Source: Leucocoprinus leucothites (lineage: Eukaryota > Basidiomycota > Agaricomycetes > Agaricales > Agaricaceae). Taken from it: a stretch of DNA of 64,000 nt. This document shows, one piece after another, positions 47,538 to 59,068 of this stretch (the first letter of the stretch is position 1; every line of letters begins with the position of its first letter). Where the stretch lies: positions 930,001 through 994,000 of the forward strand of contig JAACJO010000005.1 in assembly GCA_013368445.1 (NCBI GenBank). Direction: 5' to 3'. The translations under genes were made by a program, and so were the position numbers. The notes below the pieces were generated by a model that did no database searches, was not told the DNA's origin, and saw only the letters and a list, made by a program, of their open reading frames with translations.

Positions 47538-48945
47538 ATGAACTCGCGCTTTCTTTCTTCGCCTAGGACTGCCGCGGTACGTCGATTGTAGAACATGTGA
47601 CCATCCTTCACCGCTGAGTTTCAATTTTACAGATCGTCGGCTGCCCCTTCAGGTTAGTCTTCCCATAAAATCAGGATGTTCATAGCTCAGGAGCTTCTGT
47701 GTGACCACCAGTGGTGGACAGGTAAGCGCAATCTGTCCCATGTCTACAAATTTAGCTCATATTTGCACAGCCCAAAGCAGGTGTTGATGAGGGACCAATC
47801 CATTTGGTCGAAGCAGGTCTTATAGACCAACTCAAAGACCTCGGTTGGGCTGTCACCTTTGATGGGCACCACCAATTTGAGGAGAACAATAACCTGGACG
47901 ACCCGCCTATCGGGAAATTGAAGAACCCTCGTACTGTCTCCCGAGTTACCCGTTCCGTCGCCGATGTTATCAGTGGTCATGCGAAAGCCGGCATACTTCC
48001 GGTAACGCTCGGAGGTGATCATTCACTAGTGAGCACAATCAGTAATCTTGAAAGAGCTCTAAATTTAATCACATCCGCCAGGCAATGGGCACCATCTCCG
48101 GGACGCTAGAGTAGGACATTACAATACTTTGAAGAGGCTGTTACTGAGGTGCTGCCCAGGGCTTATCCCAATGCTTGTGTTGTCTGGGTCGATGCCCACG
48201 CTGATATCAATACCATTGAAACGACTGCATCAGGTCAGTAGCTTTTTATTGCAGAAGAGCTTGGTTCCCACCGACGGGATAAATAGGAAATATTCACGGC
48301 ATGCCCGTTTCATTTCTCCTCGGAGTCGGGAGCAAAGAGAAAGAGTTTGATTGGATCAAGCCCGCTCTGAAACCCGAGCGTTTGGTGTACATTGGCCTTC
48401 GTGACGTCGAAGCAGGAGAAAAGAAGATATTGCGCGAAAACAACATCAAAGCCTATAGCATGCATGAAGTCGACAAGTATGGTATTGGAAAGGTGGTGGA
48501 AATGGCTCTAGACTATGTCAATCCCAATAGAGATCTGCCGGTTCATTTGAGCTTTGATGTCGACGCCTTGGATCCCAGCGTGGCACCCTCCACGGGTACT
48601 CCAGTACGTCCATATTCTGTCATCCATGCTATCCTGTGCCTTACCACGACTAGGTGAGAGGAGGCTTGACCTTCCGCGAAGGTCACTATATTTGCGAAGC
48701 GATACACGAGACAGGATTGCTTGTGGCGCTGGACTTAGTGGTTTGTGGCTCGAAATTAAAGCTTCTCTTTGCTAAAATTTCTAATCGTTTACACATAGGA
48801 GGTCAACCCTTCTCTTTCTGAAGCTGCGGATGTCAAGAAGACCGTTGCCGTTGGCTGTTCGCTTGTGAGAGCTGCATTGGGTACGCAGAGTTTCAAGCCC
48901 TCGAATTACGCGCTGACTGTCCTTTCAGGTGAAACCCTTCTTTAA
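47538..48945 (+). CDS. CAR1: Arginase
   Basis: Arginase hydrolyses L-arginine to ornithine and urea with a di-manganese centre. Exon 1 (47538-47576) gives [13 protein letters not shown], exon 2 (47633-47652) IVGCPF, exon 3 is only 10 nt (47712-47721) completing SGGQ, and exon 4 starts PKAGVDEGP at 47771. Manganese motifs follow: [11 protein letters not shown] (about 48000), [12 protein letters not shown] (about 48180) and [19 protein letters not shown] (about 48555-48600). [22 protein letters not shown] and [15 protein letters not shown] are also present. The C-terminus AALGETLL is completed by the last exon, stop 48943-48945. About 330 residues, complete. Introns near 49 nt. The joint after GTLE near 48110 is inferred from the family sequence. 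Confidence 0.95.
47712..47721 (+). other. 10-nt microexon of arginase
   Basis: TGGTGGACAG is flanked by an acceptor (CCACCAG) and a strong donor (GTAAGC). With AG from exon 2 it encodes Ser-Gly-Gly-Gln, part of the invariant PFSGGQ-PK-GVD-GP start of arginases. Confidence 0.85.
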
Positions 48946-50552
48946 AGCTGTTTTCATCACGAGTACCCTTCCGATTTCTGTTTAATCGAGCTTGTCGTAA
49001 TACCACTGAGCTTTCATTCATGCTAATTAATACCCCTGATCATCCTCAGCACGTCGTGTAACTGCATCGTCTGTGGAGCGGATGCCGAGTACGGTCATCC
49101 GAACTGGATCCAGAGTTTTTTTGATCTAAGGTTCGACAAAACATCTCGTCCAATGATCTAGTTCTACTCGGACTCGTTTCTCCCTAGCAAGGCCTGGTGC
49201 AAAGTTTTACCCTCTTGTGCTGTTGTCAGACTTTGCTGTTCCTCCTATACCCAGTGACGCCAGAAGCCTGCTGGATTCACGCTGTAGGTTTGGACTAACA
49301 GTGCGGGTAGGTGGATTGCGGTCAAACTGTCATCCGCTGAAACGACGCCGCCATCATCTACTACTACTACGCTGGAAGTATTCAGTGCGAGTTCTCATGA
49401 TTTCATCCCGTTCCCATGTCCTTTGAGCGAACCAGGAACCTGAACGGGCTGGCCCAGTGCCGGAGGGAAGACTTGTTCACATGATGTTGCCACTCGTTTG
49501 ACACTGTCCAAAGACATGTGTATTCGACAATTACTCCAACTATGTCGTATTCTCACTCGTTTGTGCCAGGGACTCGAGTCTTTGACGGAAGTCGTAGGAC
49601 AAGCCTGGGTCTCTAAGGCTATTAGCTTTAGGCATCAGAAAAGGTCCCATTCGAAAATTTGGACAGACCAATAGAAGTTGTAAAATTTGTTGACTTCTGC
49701 TCCAGGTTTACCACGCAGTTTTGTTCGATCCGTCAAACATAAAGGGACAACAATGCACAGCGCGCATAAAAAGCAAGAACGAGGTAGCTTCTAACCTGAC
49801 GAAGACCGTCAAACTTGGGAGAGCTCTCAGGCTCGCTCCCGAACTAGCGTGTTTGATTGGAGCGAGGCGACAGCGCCGAATTCATTCATTTCAATAGTAC
49901 GACACCTCAAATAACACAAGGCTCCCTGCTAGCCTTATTGCTTGATCAAGCACTCATGAACGCTTATACGCAGTTGGTGGATGCGAATTTGGTCTGGCTA
50001 TGGGTAAATGAAGACTCGGAATATTTTGCGGAATCTTGGCTGCGCCAAATATCAAATATCATCACATTCGTGGCGTCATTCACATCATGATTAAGCCATC
50101 CACGACCGCCATAAAGAGTAAATTGGTAGGAGGCGGGCGAGGTACCCGGGATCATGATGCTCCGGAACTAGCTTGCACCGTTTGAGGATGAGTGGGCACT
50201 GCGACGAGCAGTGGTGGGAGCGTTGGCATACTGTTGCCATGAGAAATGATGATGATGGATCTTGTGATGATGGAATAAACAGTACCAGACATGCCCTTCT
50301 ACACGCGACGGGCTCGGAGAAAACACTAGCATGTTTCACAGCAACACTGAGTGTCGACTTGATCAAGCTGTTCAGTTAGTAGTAAAGAGTACTATGTATG
50401 TGATTGTAACAAAGGGATGAGAAGAGATGGGGATCAAAGGAGTGCTTTGCAACCTGTCATCTGACCCTGTCATTGGCGGGAAAACCTCAACGGCACTTCC
50501 CGTAAAGGTCATTTGTTAGTCCTTTCTCCTCTCGACGCTGAGAGTTCCAGCC
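48946..50552. other. 1.6-kb spacer between arginase and kinesin
   Basis: The longest gene-free stretch. Short open frames on both strands (for example 49857-50090 plus, 49964-50155 minus) show no recognisable sequence. Degenerate GATGAT and CTACTACTAC patches occur near 50250 and 49360. Confidence 0.5.
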
Positions 50553-53500
50553 ATGGCCCCCTCGACCTCGTCGTCCACCGCGACGACCTCGGTCCAAGTT
50601 GGTCAGTTTTGTCGTTTGTTACTTGGATTATCCCCTGTTGACTCGTTTTAGCACTCCGTATCCGACCACCCACGACCCAGGACTCGCACTCCATCCCTGT
50701 TCGTTTCCAACGCTCCGTTATCCAGGCCGCCTCTTCCACCTCTGTCACTATTGAAACTCCTTCAAATGCTCTCGCCGGTGCTGGAGCCCCAGGCGCACCT
50801 ACTTCTGGCAGTTCTGCCCCAAGAAGCAGGCCTTCACTTTCGACCAGGTTCACGGTCCACCGACTAAGCAGTATGAGCTTTTCGAGTCGACCGCCAAGCC
50901 TATGACCACTCGTTTTATTGACGGCTTCAACTGTACTATCCTTGCGTACGGCCAGACGAGCAGTGGGAAGACGTTCACTATGACTGGTATCGATTTGGAC
51001 GCAGAGCCTTCTGATCCCAATAACGGGATGGGTATCATTCCTAGGGCTGTTTCGACGATCTTTTCTCGTGCAAAGCAACTCAAGGAGGAGCGTGGAGGAG
51101 CATGGACGTACAGTATCAAGGGGTCATTTATCGAAATCTACAACGAGGATCTCCTTGACTTACTCAGCGTGGACGATACGACGGGCTTCAAACGCGAGGT
51201 TCAGATAAGAGAGGATAAAGATGGGCACATTATTTGGGGCGGTCTACGCGAAGTTAACGTGAAGAACGCGCCTGAAGTGATGAAGTAGGTGTTTGCCCCT
51301 GTCGCTATGGGTCTATCCTCAACATGCGATTTCTAGTTTGATTCGCAAAGGCACATCGATTCGTCGCACCAACGAGACCGACATGAACGCCCAGTCTTCT
51401 CGTTCGCATGCCATCTTCTCGTTGACCCTTACGCAGAAGAAGTTCACAGGCACGACACCACCTCGTTCATCCTCCCCACTTCCACAAGCCGGTCGGTCCC
51501 CCTCGCGACTAGCGCGTCCAGGTTCCATGTATGCTGGACCTAATAATCCCAATCGCGTCACTTCTCCGACACTTGGACGGCCTTCCACTCCCAGCCTCGC
51601 CTCAGCTGTGGCACGTGGGGGGCTGCGCCCTTCAAGCGCTCTAGGTCACTCAGGGGAGCGCTCCGCCCATGGCGACGAAGAAACCGGCGAGTGGGTTACG
51701 ATCACGTCGAAATTCCATTTCGTTGACCTTGCTGGGTCTGAACGAGTAAGATCATTCAGATATTTTGTATTTGGCTTTCGTAACTGAATACGTTTCTTAG
51801 CTCAAGCGTACTGCTGCTGTGGGAGAACGCATCAAAGAAGGCATTTCCATCAATAGTGGTCTCCTAGCCCTCGGCAACGTGATTTCAGCCCTTGGAGACC
51901 CTGCTCGAGCCAAATCAAATACCGCCACCCATATACCATATCGAGACTCTAAGCTCACTCGTTTACTTCAAGATTCCCTCGGTGGAAATGCTCATACCCT
52001 CATGATTGCCTGCGTCAGCCCTGCTGAGTGGAATGCAGGCGAGACTCTGAATACCCTTAAATACGCCAACCGAGCCAGAAACATTAAGAATCGTGCGGTT
52101 GTGAACGAGAGGGAGGATGGCTGGGATGATGTGGAATGGCTGCAAAGCACTGTCACTCGTTTGCGTAAGGAAATGAAGGCGTTGAAGGAAGGCAAATTCC
52201 CGGCGGAAGCTGAAAGAGAGCCTGATGTTGTGGAGGGTGCAGGGAAGCGGGTCCTGGCTCAGTTCACGGAGCTGCAGAGCAAATATGAAGATCTTCGCGA
52301 AAAATATGTGGAACGGTCAGAGGAGTTGGGTCGGTTGAGAGGAGAGTTCGGCGAGAAGCAAAGGTCAGGCATGAACGGCAGTATATCTGGAACAGCCAGA
52401 TATGAGGAGATCGTTGGTCCTGTTATCGAAGAATACGAGAAGGCAATTGCAACAATGGAAGCAGAGCTCAGCCTAAACAGGGCAGCTCTACGGCACACGA
52501 ACGAACTGGTCGAAGAGAAGGAGGAGGAGTTTTCTGCTTTGACCACTCGCCATGCTGCAACCGAGCTCTATGTCGAAGAACTCAGAACAAGGATCTCGAA
52601 ATTGACTGAACGCGAAGCTTCCACTGAGGTCAGTATTGAAAACTCCTTCCGTTGATCCTTCTTATGAACACGATCACAAATAGGCATACGTACGTGACCT
52701 CGAAGAAAAAATAAAAGCCTACGACGAGACGTCTGCCTCTTCAAGCGAGTCCCTGATTGATCTCAAACGCGAGCTTGCTCGCTTTAAAGAATCGGACGCT
52801 TATTCAGCCAAGTACATCGCCGACCTCGAAGCGAGACTCTCAAAATCCGACGAATCTATTCTCGCCCTGCAGCGAAGTGTCGAACAATTGGAGCAAGAGT
52901 GCGAGAAACGTCGCACTGAGGTTGATACCCTGCAATTCAAACTGGACGCGTTACAGAAAGATGGTGATGGGTGGCGTGCGGACTTAGAGGAGCGGGAGAA
53001 GAGGGTCGTTGAGTTGGAGCAGAAGATAGCGGAGTGGGAACAGAAGAAGAAGGAAGCAGGTGAAGCCAGGATACGTCTCGGAAATGTGGTTGAAGAAGTA
53101 GTCACGGCTAAGAAGGGGCTTGAGGGTCTCTCCAGCAGTTCGACATCCCCTGGGGCGTCTACGAACGACCTTACAGCGGAGACAGCACCACAGGAGACAA
53201 TCCCGGTTGTCACTTCTCAGCCTGATGAGGACGTGTCCGCACAGTACTTAGCTCTTCAACAAACGCATACTGCGACGCTTGCGGACCTCTCCACCGTCTC
53301 TGCCAAATACCGAGACGCCCTCCGCGAGATCTCAGACTTGGCTGCTCAGCTCGAAGAGACCAGGCTAGGGAGCCCGACGATAGCAGAAGAAGAAGCACCG
53401 ACTGAATCACCTGCTGCGGAACGCCCCGAGTTCCCTCAGTTCCGAAGGAGGGTCCCGAGCGCGAGACATCGCGAGGAGACTCAAGTAAACGCAGCTGGTC

Positions 53501-56500
53501 GACGGCTTTTTTTCCGACAGGCGGCCTCAGCGGAATCACTCCACTCGAGGTAAGTTTTTGAATTCAGTCACGTATATTCTCTTCATTGACATCAGAATGC
53601 GGTTACAGGTCGCTATCGCAATCTGTATCGCTCTCACAGGAGCTTTCCTCGGCGCACTTGCGCAAGGCTTCGTCCTCGTCCCACGCAAGTAGCTTACATT
53701 CACCCTCTAGCTCTCATTCCCTTCATTCTTCTCCATCGCGTCCTAATTTATCGATTTCGCTCACGCCTGCTACCAACGGACAAGAGAGGACCATTTCAAG
53801 CCTGGAAAAGGAGATTATGCGCTTGCAGGAGGTTTTGAAGGAGCGTGAGACTGAAATACACGCCCTTGAAGAGTCGTTAAAGGAGAGTCAAGCCACCCAG
53901 GCCGCAGCCCTTGAAAGAATGGCCGTTGCAACACCCTTGGAAGACCAAGGCATAGGTTCAGATGATATTGGATTGTCGCCCAAGACCCTGAATCATTTCG
54001 ACCATCTCAAACAGTCAATGGTGAATGGGAATGGTCATATCATTCACTCGGACCATGGCTCCAATCACTCGGAGTCGGACGAATCTCTCGAACGTTTGAA
54101 TGAGCTCATGCTGTGTGTTCAGTTTCTGGTTATTTTTGATGAAGTCTTCTCTAACCTATTCCCGTTTCAGTTCGATGGCTCAGAAGGAATCTCAACATCG
54201 CGAAATTGTGGAAGAAATCAATACCGAATTAGCTCAAACTAAGCGTCAGCTTGATGAACTTACCGCTCTCTCACGTGATCAGGTAAGAATATCTTCTCAG
54301 CCAGTTTCGTGTGTTTACCCTTTGCTAGGCTTTGAATATGTCCCAGGAAATGGAGGCATTGCAGAACAAGTACTTAGGCAGTGTGGATGAACTTAAGGAT
54401 CACCGGTGTCTGCTCGAAGAAGCTGTGCAACGCAGAGCCACATTGGAGTCTCAGCTGCAGGAGGCTGAAGAAACTCACAAGGAAGAAATCGAGCAGTTGC
54501 GCCGAGAGCACGAGGCTGACATCGAGGCAAAGGCGACAGAGGTGGAGGAGTTGCTGAATCGGATGAAGGGGGAACATGAGTTGGCACTGGATTCCCTTCA
54601 TTCCGAGCTTAAGACTGCCATCGCAACGCTGGAGCAGGCGCGCGCTGATCACGAGGAGGCCTTCGGGAAGCTCAAGGTCGAGCATAACAAACAGCTCCAG
54701 CGTCAGATCGAAGAAGCAAACGAAGTTCTCGCCGCTGCCCGTGAGGAGCATCAGAAAGCAATCAACAAAATCACCTCTGAGCATACCGAGGCCCTTCGTC
54801 AGAAAGAAGTCGAGGCTTCCACAGCGGCTCAAACTACAGAAGAGGAGTTCTATAATGCCCTCACCAAACTCCGCGTTGATCATGCAGAAGAAATCGCTAA
54901 GTTGACAAACGAAACCAATGCCACAGTTGACCGCCTCCGAGAGGAACATGCTGGTGAACTACGGATGGCCGAAATTGCACGCCAAGGCTCGCTTTCTGAA
55001 TCCGAGACATCTCGGGATGCTGTCATCAAGGAGCTGCAAGAGGAACATGCCGCCGCCCTCGTCCGCAAGGAAACCTCATTTGCGGAGGAGGTTGAGGTCC
55101 TCAAAGCATCTCATGCACGTGTGCTGCAGGCAAAAGAAGACGACTCGAGGTTGCAATTAGATCGTCTTCGCCTTGAATTCGAGTCATCAACTCTTAAACT
55201 TCGAGAAGAGTGGAGGAAGGAGGTGGATTCTTTGTCATCTTCACTCTTGGATGAGCAAGAACGGGCCGCTTCCGCGTTATCCAAGGCAGCCAAGGATTCC
55301 GATGCCACCCTTCAAAGCGTTCGGGAACAACATGCAATCATTCTTCAGGAGATAGAGCGGGGTCATGAAGAGGACATGAGGAAGTTGAAGGCGGAGCATA
55401 CTCAGGCCCTCAAAGAGGCAGAACTTCAAGCTGAGCACCAGCTGAAAGTTCTGACCCAGACGCATGAAGAAACTTGCCGCCAACTGTCATCCGAATATGA
55501 TCGGGCGCTCGCCGATCTACGCACCGAAATTGCTACCATTCAGCAGCAGCATCAATCAACTCTCGAGAACGTGCAAGAGGAGGCTCAACGAACTTTGGCA
55601 GATCAGGAAGCTGCCTTGGACGCTCTCAAGACCTCTAATGTCGAGGAGCAGGAAAGGCTGCGAAAACTACTTGAGAGCGATCACTCGGAAGCGCTGGCGG
55701 CCCAACGTGCTGATTTCGAGCGCAAGCATACTGAAGAGATGCAGGCACTCCAGAAGAACCAAGAGCTCCTAATCCAAGAGCTGGAAGCGCACAAGGCAGC
55801 CGCTGAAGAATTTACCATGCTACGCGACGAGGCGCGTGTACAGCATGAGAAATCTATGGCCGAGAAAGCGGTTGCGATTGAGGAGATGCAAGGACAAGTG
55901 ACCGCTGTCGTTTCCGAACGGGGTGGACTCATGGCTGAAGTTACTAGACTCAAGCAGGAGTTAGAGAAGACTCGGGGAGAGCAAACAAAGTTGGTACAGG
56001 AGGCATCTAAACGGGAATCCTTAGTTTTGGAGCTCGAGCGACACCGCTCACTCATCGCAGATCTTCAGGAGAACTTGCAAAAGGTCAAGGATGAAAAAGA
56101 TAATCTACAGTCAGAAAAAGGCAAGCAAGACACTCTACTTCGTGATTTGCAGGCGCAGATCGCACGTAGTGCCTCTCCTCCAAATGTTCGATCCCCAGAA
56201 CGCCCTCTTGGCTACCCGCGTGCTTCTGGTCTTCCACCTGCCAAATTACCTCCCCCGACCCCACCGCCCTCAGTACCACCACCACCCGCTCCCCGCCTTG
56301 CCACTCATATTAACGGCGATTCCAACCTCAGCACATCATCCCATGCTTCTTCCAATATGACAACCTCCAGCTCGAAAGACTCTCAGCCCGATTCCCCAGC
56401 AACCTCTCTCGGACATCTACCACCGAACACTCATCCAATTCCTGACCCCAAGTTGACCGCCAAGATCGAGCAACAATCCAAGCAAATCGAAGAGCAAGAA

Positions 56501-56919
56501 GCGATGATTAAGACTCTCAACAAACAATTAACACACTGTGAGAGCGATCTTCAGGCCCATATGGATCTTGTGAGCACTCTTGAGGCCTCACTCGGTGATT
56601 CAGAGAAAAATCGTGAGTTGTAATACACTTGCCTGACGACAGTGATACTAACAAATATCCAGTTCGCAAAGCCCGCATGCAAGCAACAGAGCTGGCCCGT
56701 GAGCGTGACACTCTCAGTTCACGAATTGAGAGTCTGCGTGGCGAATTGTCTGAAGCCCAGCACGAGGTCGCCAGTGTTCGACGGTCAATAGTTGAGGAGA
56801 AGCATTCTCTAGAACAGCGCCTTGAGGAGGAGAAGAAAGCGAAGGAACGAGTGCGTCAACAGCTCGACTTGCGTATGGAAGAGCTTCAGAAGCGAAAGTC
56901 TAAGTTTGCGTGCCTATAG
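50553..56919 (+). CDS. Kinesin-4-like motor protein with long coiled coil
   Basis: A plus-end microtubule motor. The N-terminal motor begins MAPSTSSS then [10 protein letters not shown] after a small intron. It has the P-loop GQTSSGKT (about 50955), [12 protein letters not shown], switch [12 protein letters not shown] (about 51390), switch II DLAGSER (about 51735) and [20 protein letters not shown] (about 51950). The neck and a very long heptad-rich region follow to 56150, then a proline-rich hinge (56230-56300), more coiled coil and the stop at 56917-56919; about 1,900 residues. Motor order and [16 protein letters not shown] favour kinesin-4 (KIF4/KIF21). Two oddities: an 80-plus-residue Ser/Pro insert between switch I and switch II, and an apparent frame change between 50654 and 50900 that needs either one extra base or an unusual intron. 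Confidence 0.88.
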
Positions 56920-57443
56920 TCTCTCTTTATTCTTGTCATTATATATTTTCGGCCGCTGGGAATCTCCCAGAGAGTTCCTTCCCTTTTCTTCCCGCTATGT
57001 TTCTATAATCTCGACACGGTTCACTCTTTTGGCGTATCTTCACATTGGTTTCTGGCACTTTAGGTTTTTTACTAGTGTTTATACCCTTCTATTAGCTTCA
57101 CATGGTTTATTATACCTGTGTTTTGTATGACCCTTTCTTTGATTCCATATGTAGAGCCATGTCTGCTACAGGCACCTTAAAACTGGGCTGACATTCGACA
57201 TTGTATATCTCTATCCAGGTCTAAATACCAACTGATTAAGCTTGATCCTTGAAAGCCGGGGGTATATCCTTTAGCCCTCGCGTTGAATACCAATGCGATC
57301 AGCATGTGGACTATCCTCGGGTATTCTCCTTTCGACAAGAATGCTTCTAAAATATGTTCACACTCATGCATCAGACGTAGTCCAGCCTAGCCTATTCTGT
57401 CGGTACAGTAAGTCATTCCTGCGTGCCTCTGACCCTTCCCTCC
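56920..57443. other. Spacer between kinesin and SDR genes
   Basis: About 520 bp, pyrimidine-rich just after the kinesin stop; SDR upstream region. No other feature. Confidence 0.5.
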
Positions 57444-58915
57444 ATGCCCCAGCCACGAACACTGTCCTCATTCACGCTCGAAAACAAGGTAATTATATAT
57501 CATTTCCCCGATGTAGCCACTCACATTTTCCCTACGACAGGTTTGCCTTGTTACAGGTGCTGCTAGAGGTTTGGGATTAGAATTTTGCCGAGCATTCGTT
57601 CAATCGTGCGTCCTTGTGCCATTCCTTGGATGCAATCTATCTACAGAGCCTCACAATTGACAGTGGAAGCACCGCGGTCGCTGTACTAGATCTAAAGGAG
57701 TCTGAGGCAAAAGCTGCAGCAGAAGAGCTTACTACATTCGCCCATGGTGTGTACAAAGGCTACCCTATCGCTTATTGTCACACCATTTTTTGACGATGGG
57801 TAATCGTTGATCAAGGAATTGGGCTCGATAATCCCACCGTCATCGGTATCGAGTGCGATGTCTCATCGGAGGCTTCAGTTCAGAACGCATACAAAGTTAT
57901 CATAGATCAATTTGGGCGAGTTGATGTGGCTGTGGCTTGTGCAGGTAAGGGTTACGACTTTTATTGCACCAGCTTATACCAACCTTCTCCATAGGTATAA
58001 CGGAAAACTTTACCGCTCTTGAGTAGGTTCCTTGTCTGGTAAGTTAACTTTGACTAAAATCACAAAGTTACCCAGCAGATCGTATTCACCGACTTTTTGA
58101 CATTAATGTACATGGAGTCTTTTTCACGGCGCGCGAAGCAGCTAAGTATATGATCAAACAAGGCGGAGGTTCTGTAATCCTTGTCGCGAGCATGAGTGCA
58201 AATGTAAGCTTCGCATTTTTACTCCGATAGCTTTACAACTCATCTCGTGCGTTAGATTGTCAATTTACCTCAGGTCTGTGCCATTGGAAGGATGCCGAAG
58301 TTCTCAAACGACTGTGAATGCTAAAAGCCCGGTATAGCCTCAGACACCTTACAATGCATCCAAAGCCGGTTCGTAATATAACCACAGCATTTTATTCTAA
58401 ATCAGAATATAGGCTTACAACCTCTTAGCTGTCAAGCACATGGCTTCAAGCCTCGCTGTCGAATGGGCAAAGACAGGGGTTCGTGTAAATGCCTTGAGGT
58501 AACTTTTACTCCACTTACTGGCATAAAGACAGCTGATGAAACTCGCCTTGAGCCCTGGATATATGCTCACAAAGCTCACTCGGACGGTTCTGCAAGGGAA
58601 GGATGATCTTAAGGTTTGTAGAGTTGGTCGATTAATTGTTTCGCGGGTCTCTAAACACACTTTCTTTTAGAAAACTTGGGAAGATCTGACACCCATGGGA
58701 AGGGTACGCTACATGTCTTCTGCGTTGACTTCCTCTCTCTAATTTCTAGTCAAGATGGGTGATCCCGAAGACTTAGCCGTAAGTAAAAGATGAATGTGGC
58801 TTTAGCTTACCAACTCAAGCAACTCAAGGGCGCCATCGTGTTCTTGGCGAGTGACGCATCGAAATTTATGACTGGTTCCGAGATGCGCGTTGACGGAGGA
58901 TATTGCTGCGTTTGA
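57444..58915 (+). CDS. Short-chain dehydrogenase/reductase (SDR)
   Basis: A classical NAD(P)-dependent SDR of about 300 residues. Start ATG 57444 (MPQPRTLSSFTLENK) joins the nucleotide-binding motif VCLVTGAARGLG (TGxxxGxG) across an intron ending near 57540. Later exons give VIGIECDVSSE, QFGRVDVAVACAG (about 57910-57945), FDINVHGVFFTAREAAKYM and SVILVASMSAN (about 58190). The catalytic YNASKA follows near 58365, then MASSLAVEWAKTGVRVNALSPGYM, and ASKFMTGSEMRVDGGYCCV with the stop at 58913-58915. It is cut by at least eight introns. The sequence resembles sugar-alcohol or sorbose-type SDRs of fungi, but the substrate is not determinable. Confidence 0.85.
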
Positions 58916-59029
58916 AGTTAAAAGTGAGGTGAGAAGAGGAACGGACGGGTTCGAATCCAGGCCTGGCGTTTACCAAGCTTTGTGTGTATGTGATAGTTGA
59001 CGCTAGTTTCATGCCGCTTGCAATATTCC

Positions 59030-59037
59030 TATAAATA
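59030..59037 (+). promoter_or_regulatory. TATA-like element before wc-2
   Basis: TATAAATA ends 31 nt before the chosen ATG. If used, the leader would be almost absent or translation would start further in. Confidence 0.35.
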
Positions 59038-59068
59038 GAAAACAGGGGTTCCTTGAAAGGTGACGGTC

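Noticed and set aside
16561..48945. A nitrogen or tryptophan catabolic gene cluster (IDO, HIBCH, aminotransferase, arginase)
   Set aside because: The genes are 1-25 kb apart, on both strands, with unrelated housekeeping genes in between; no shared regulator or transporter.
58948..58958. tRNA B-box-like GGTTCGAATCC after the SDR stop
   Set aside because: Flanking bases do not form a T-arm stem and no A-box or acceptor stem is present.
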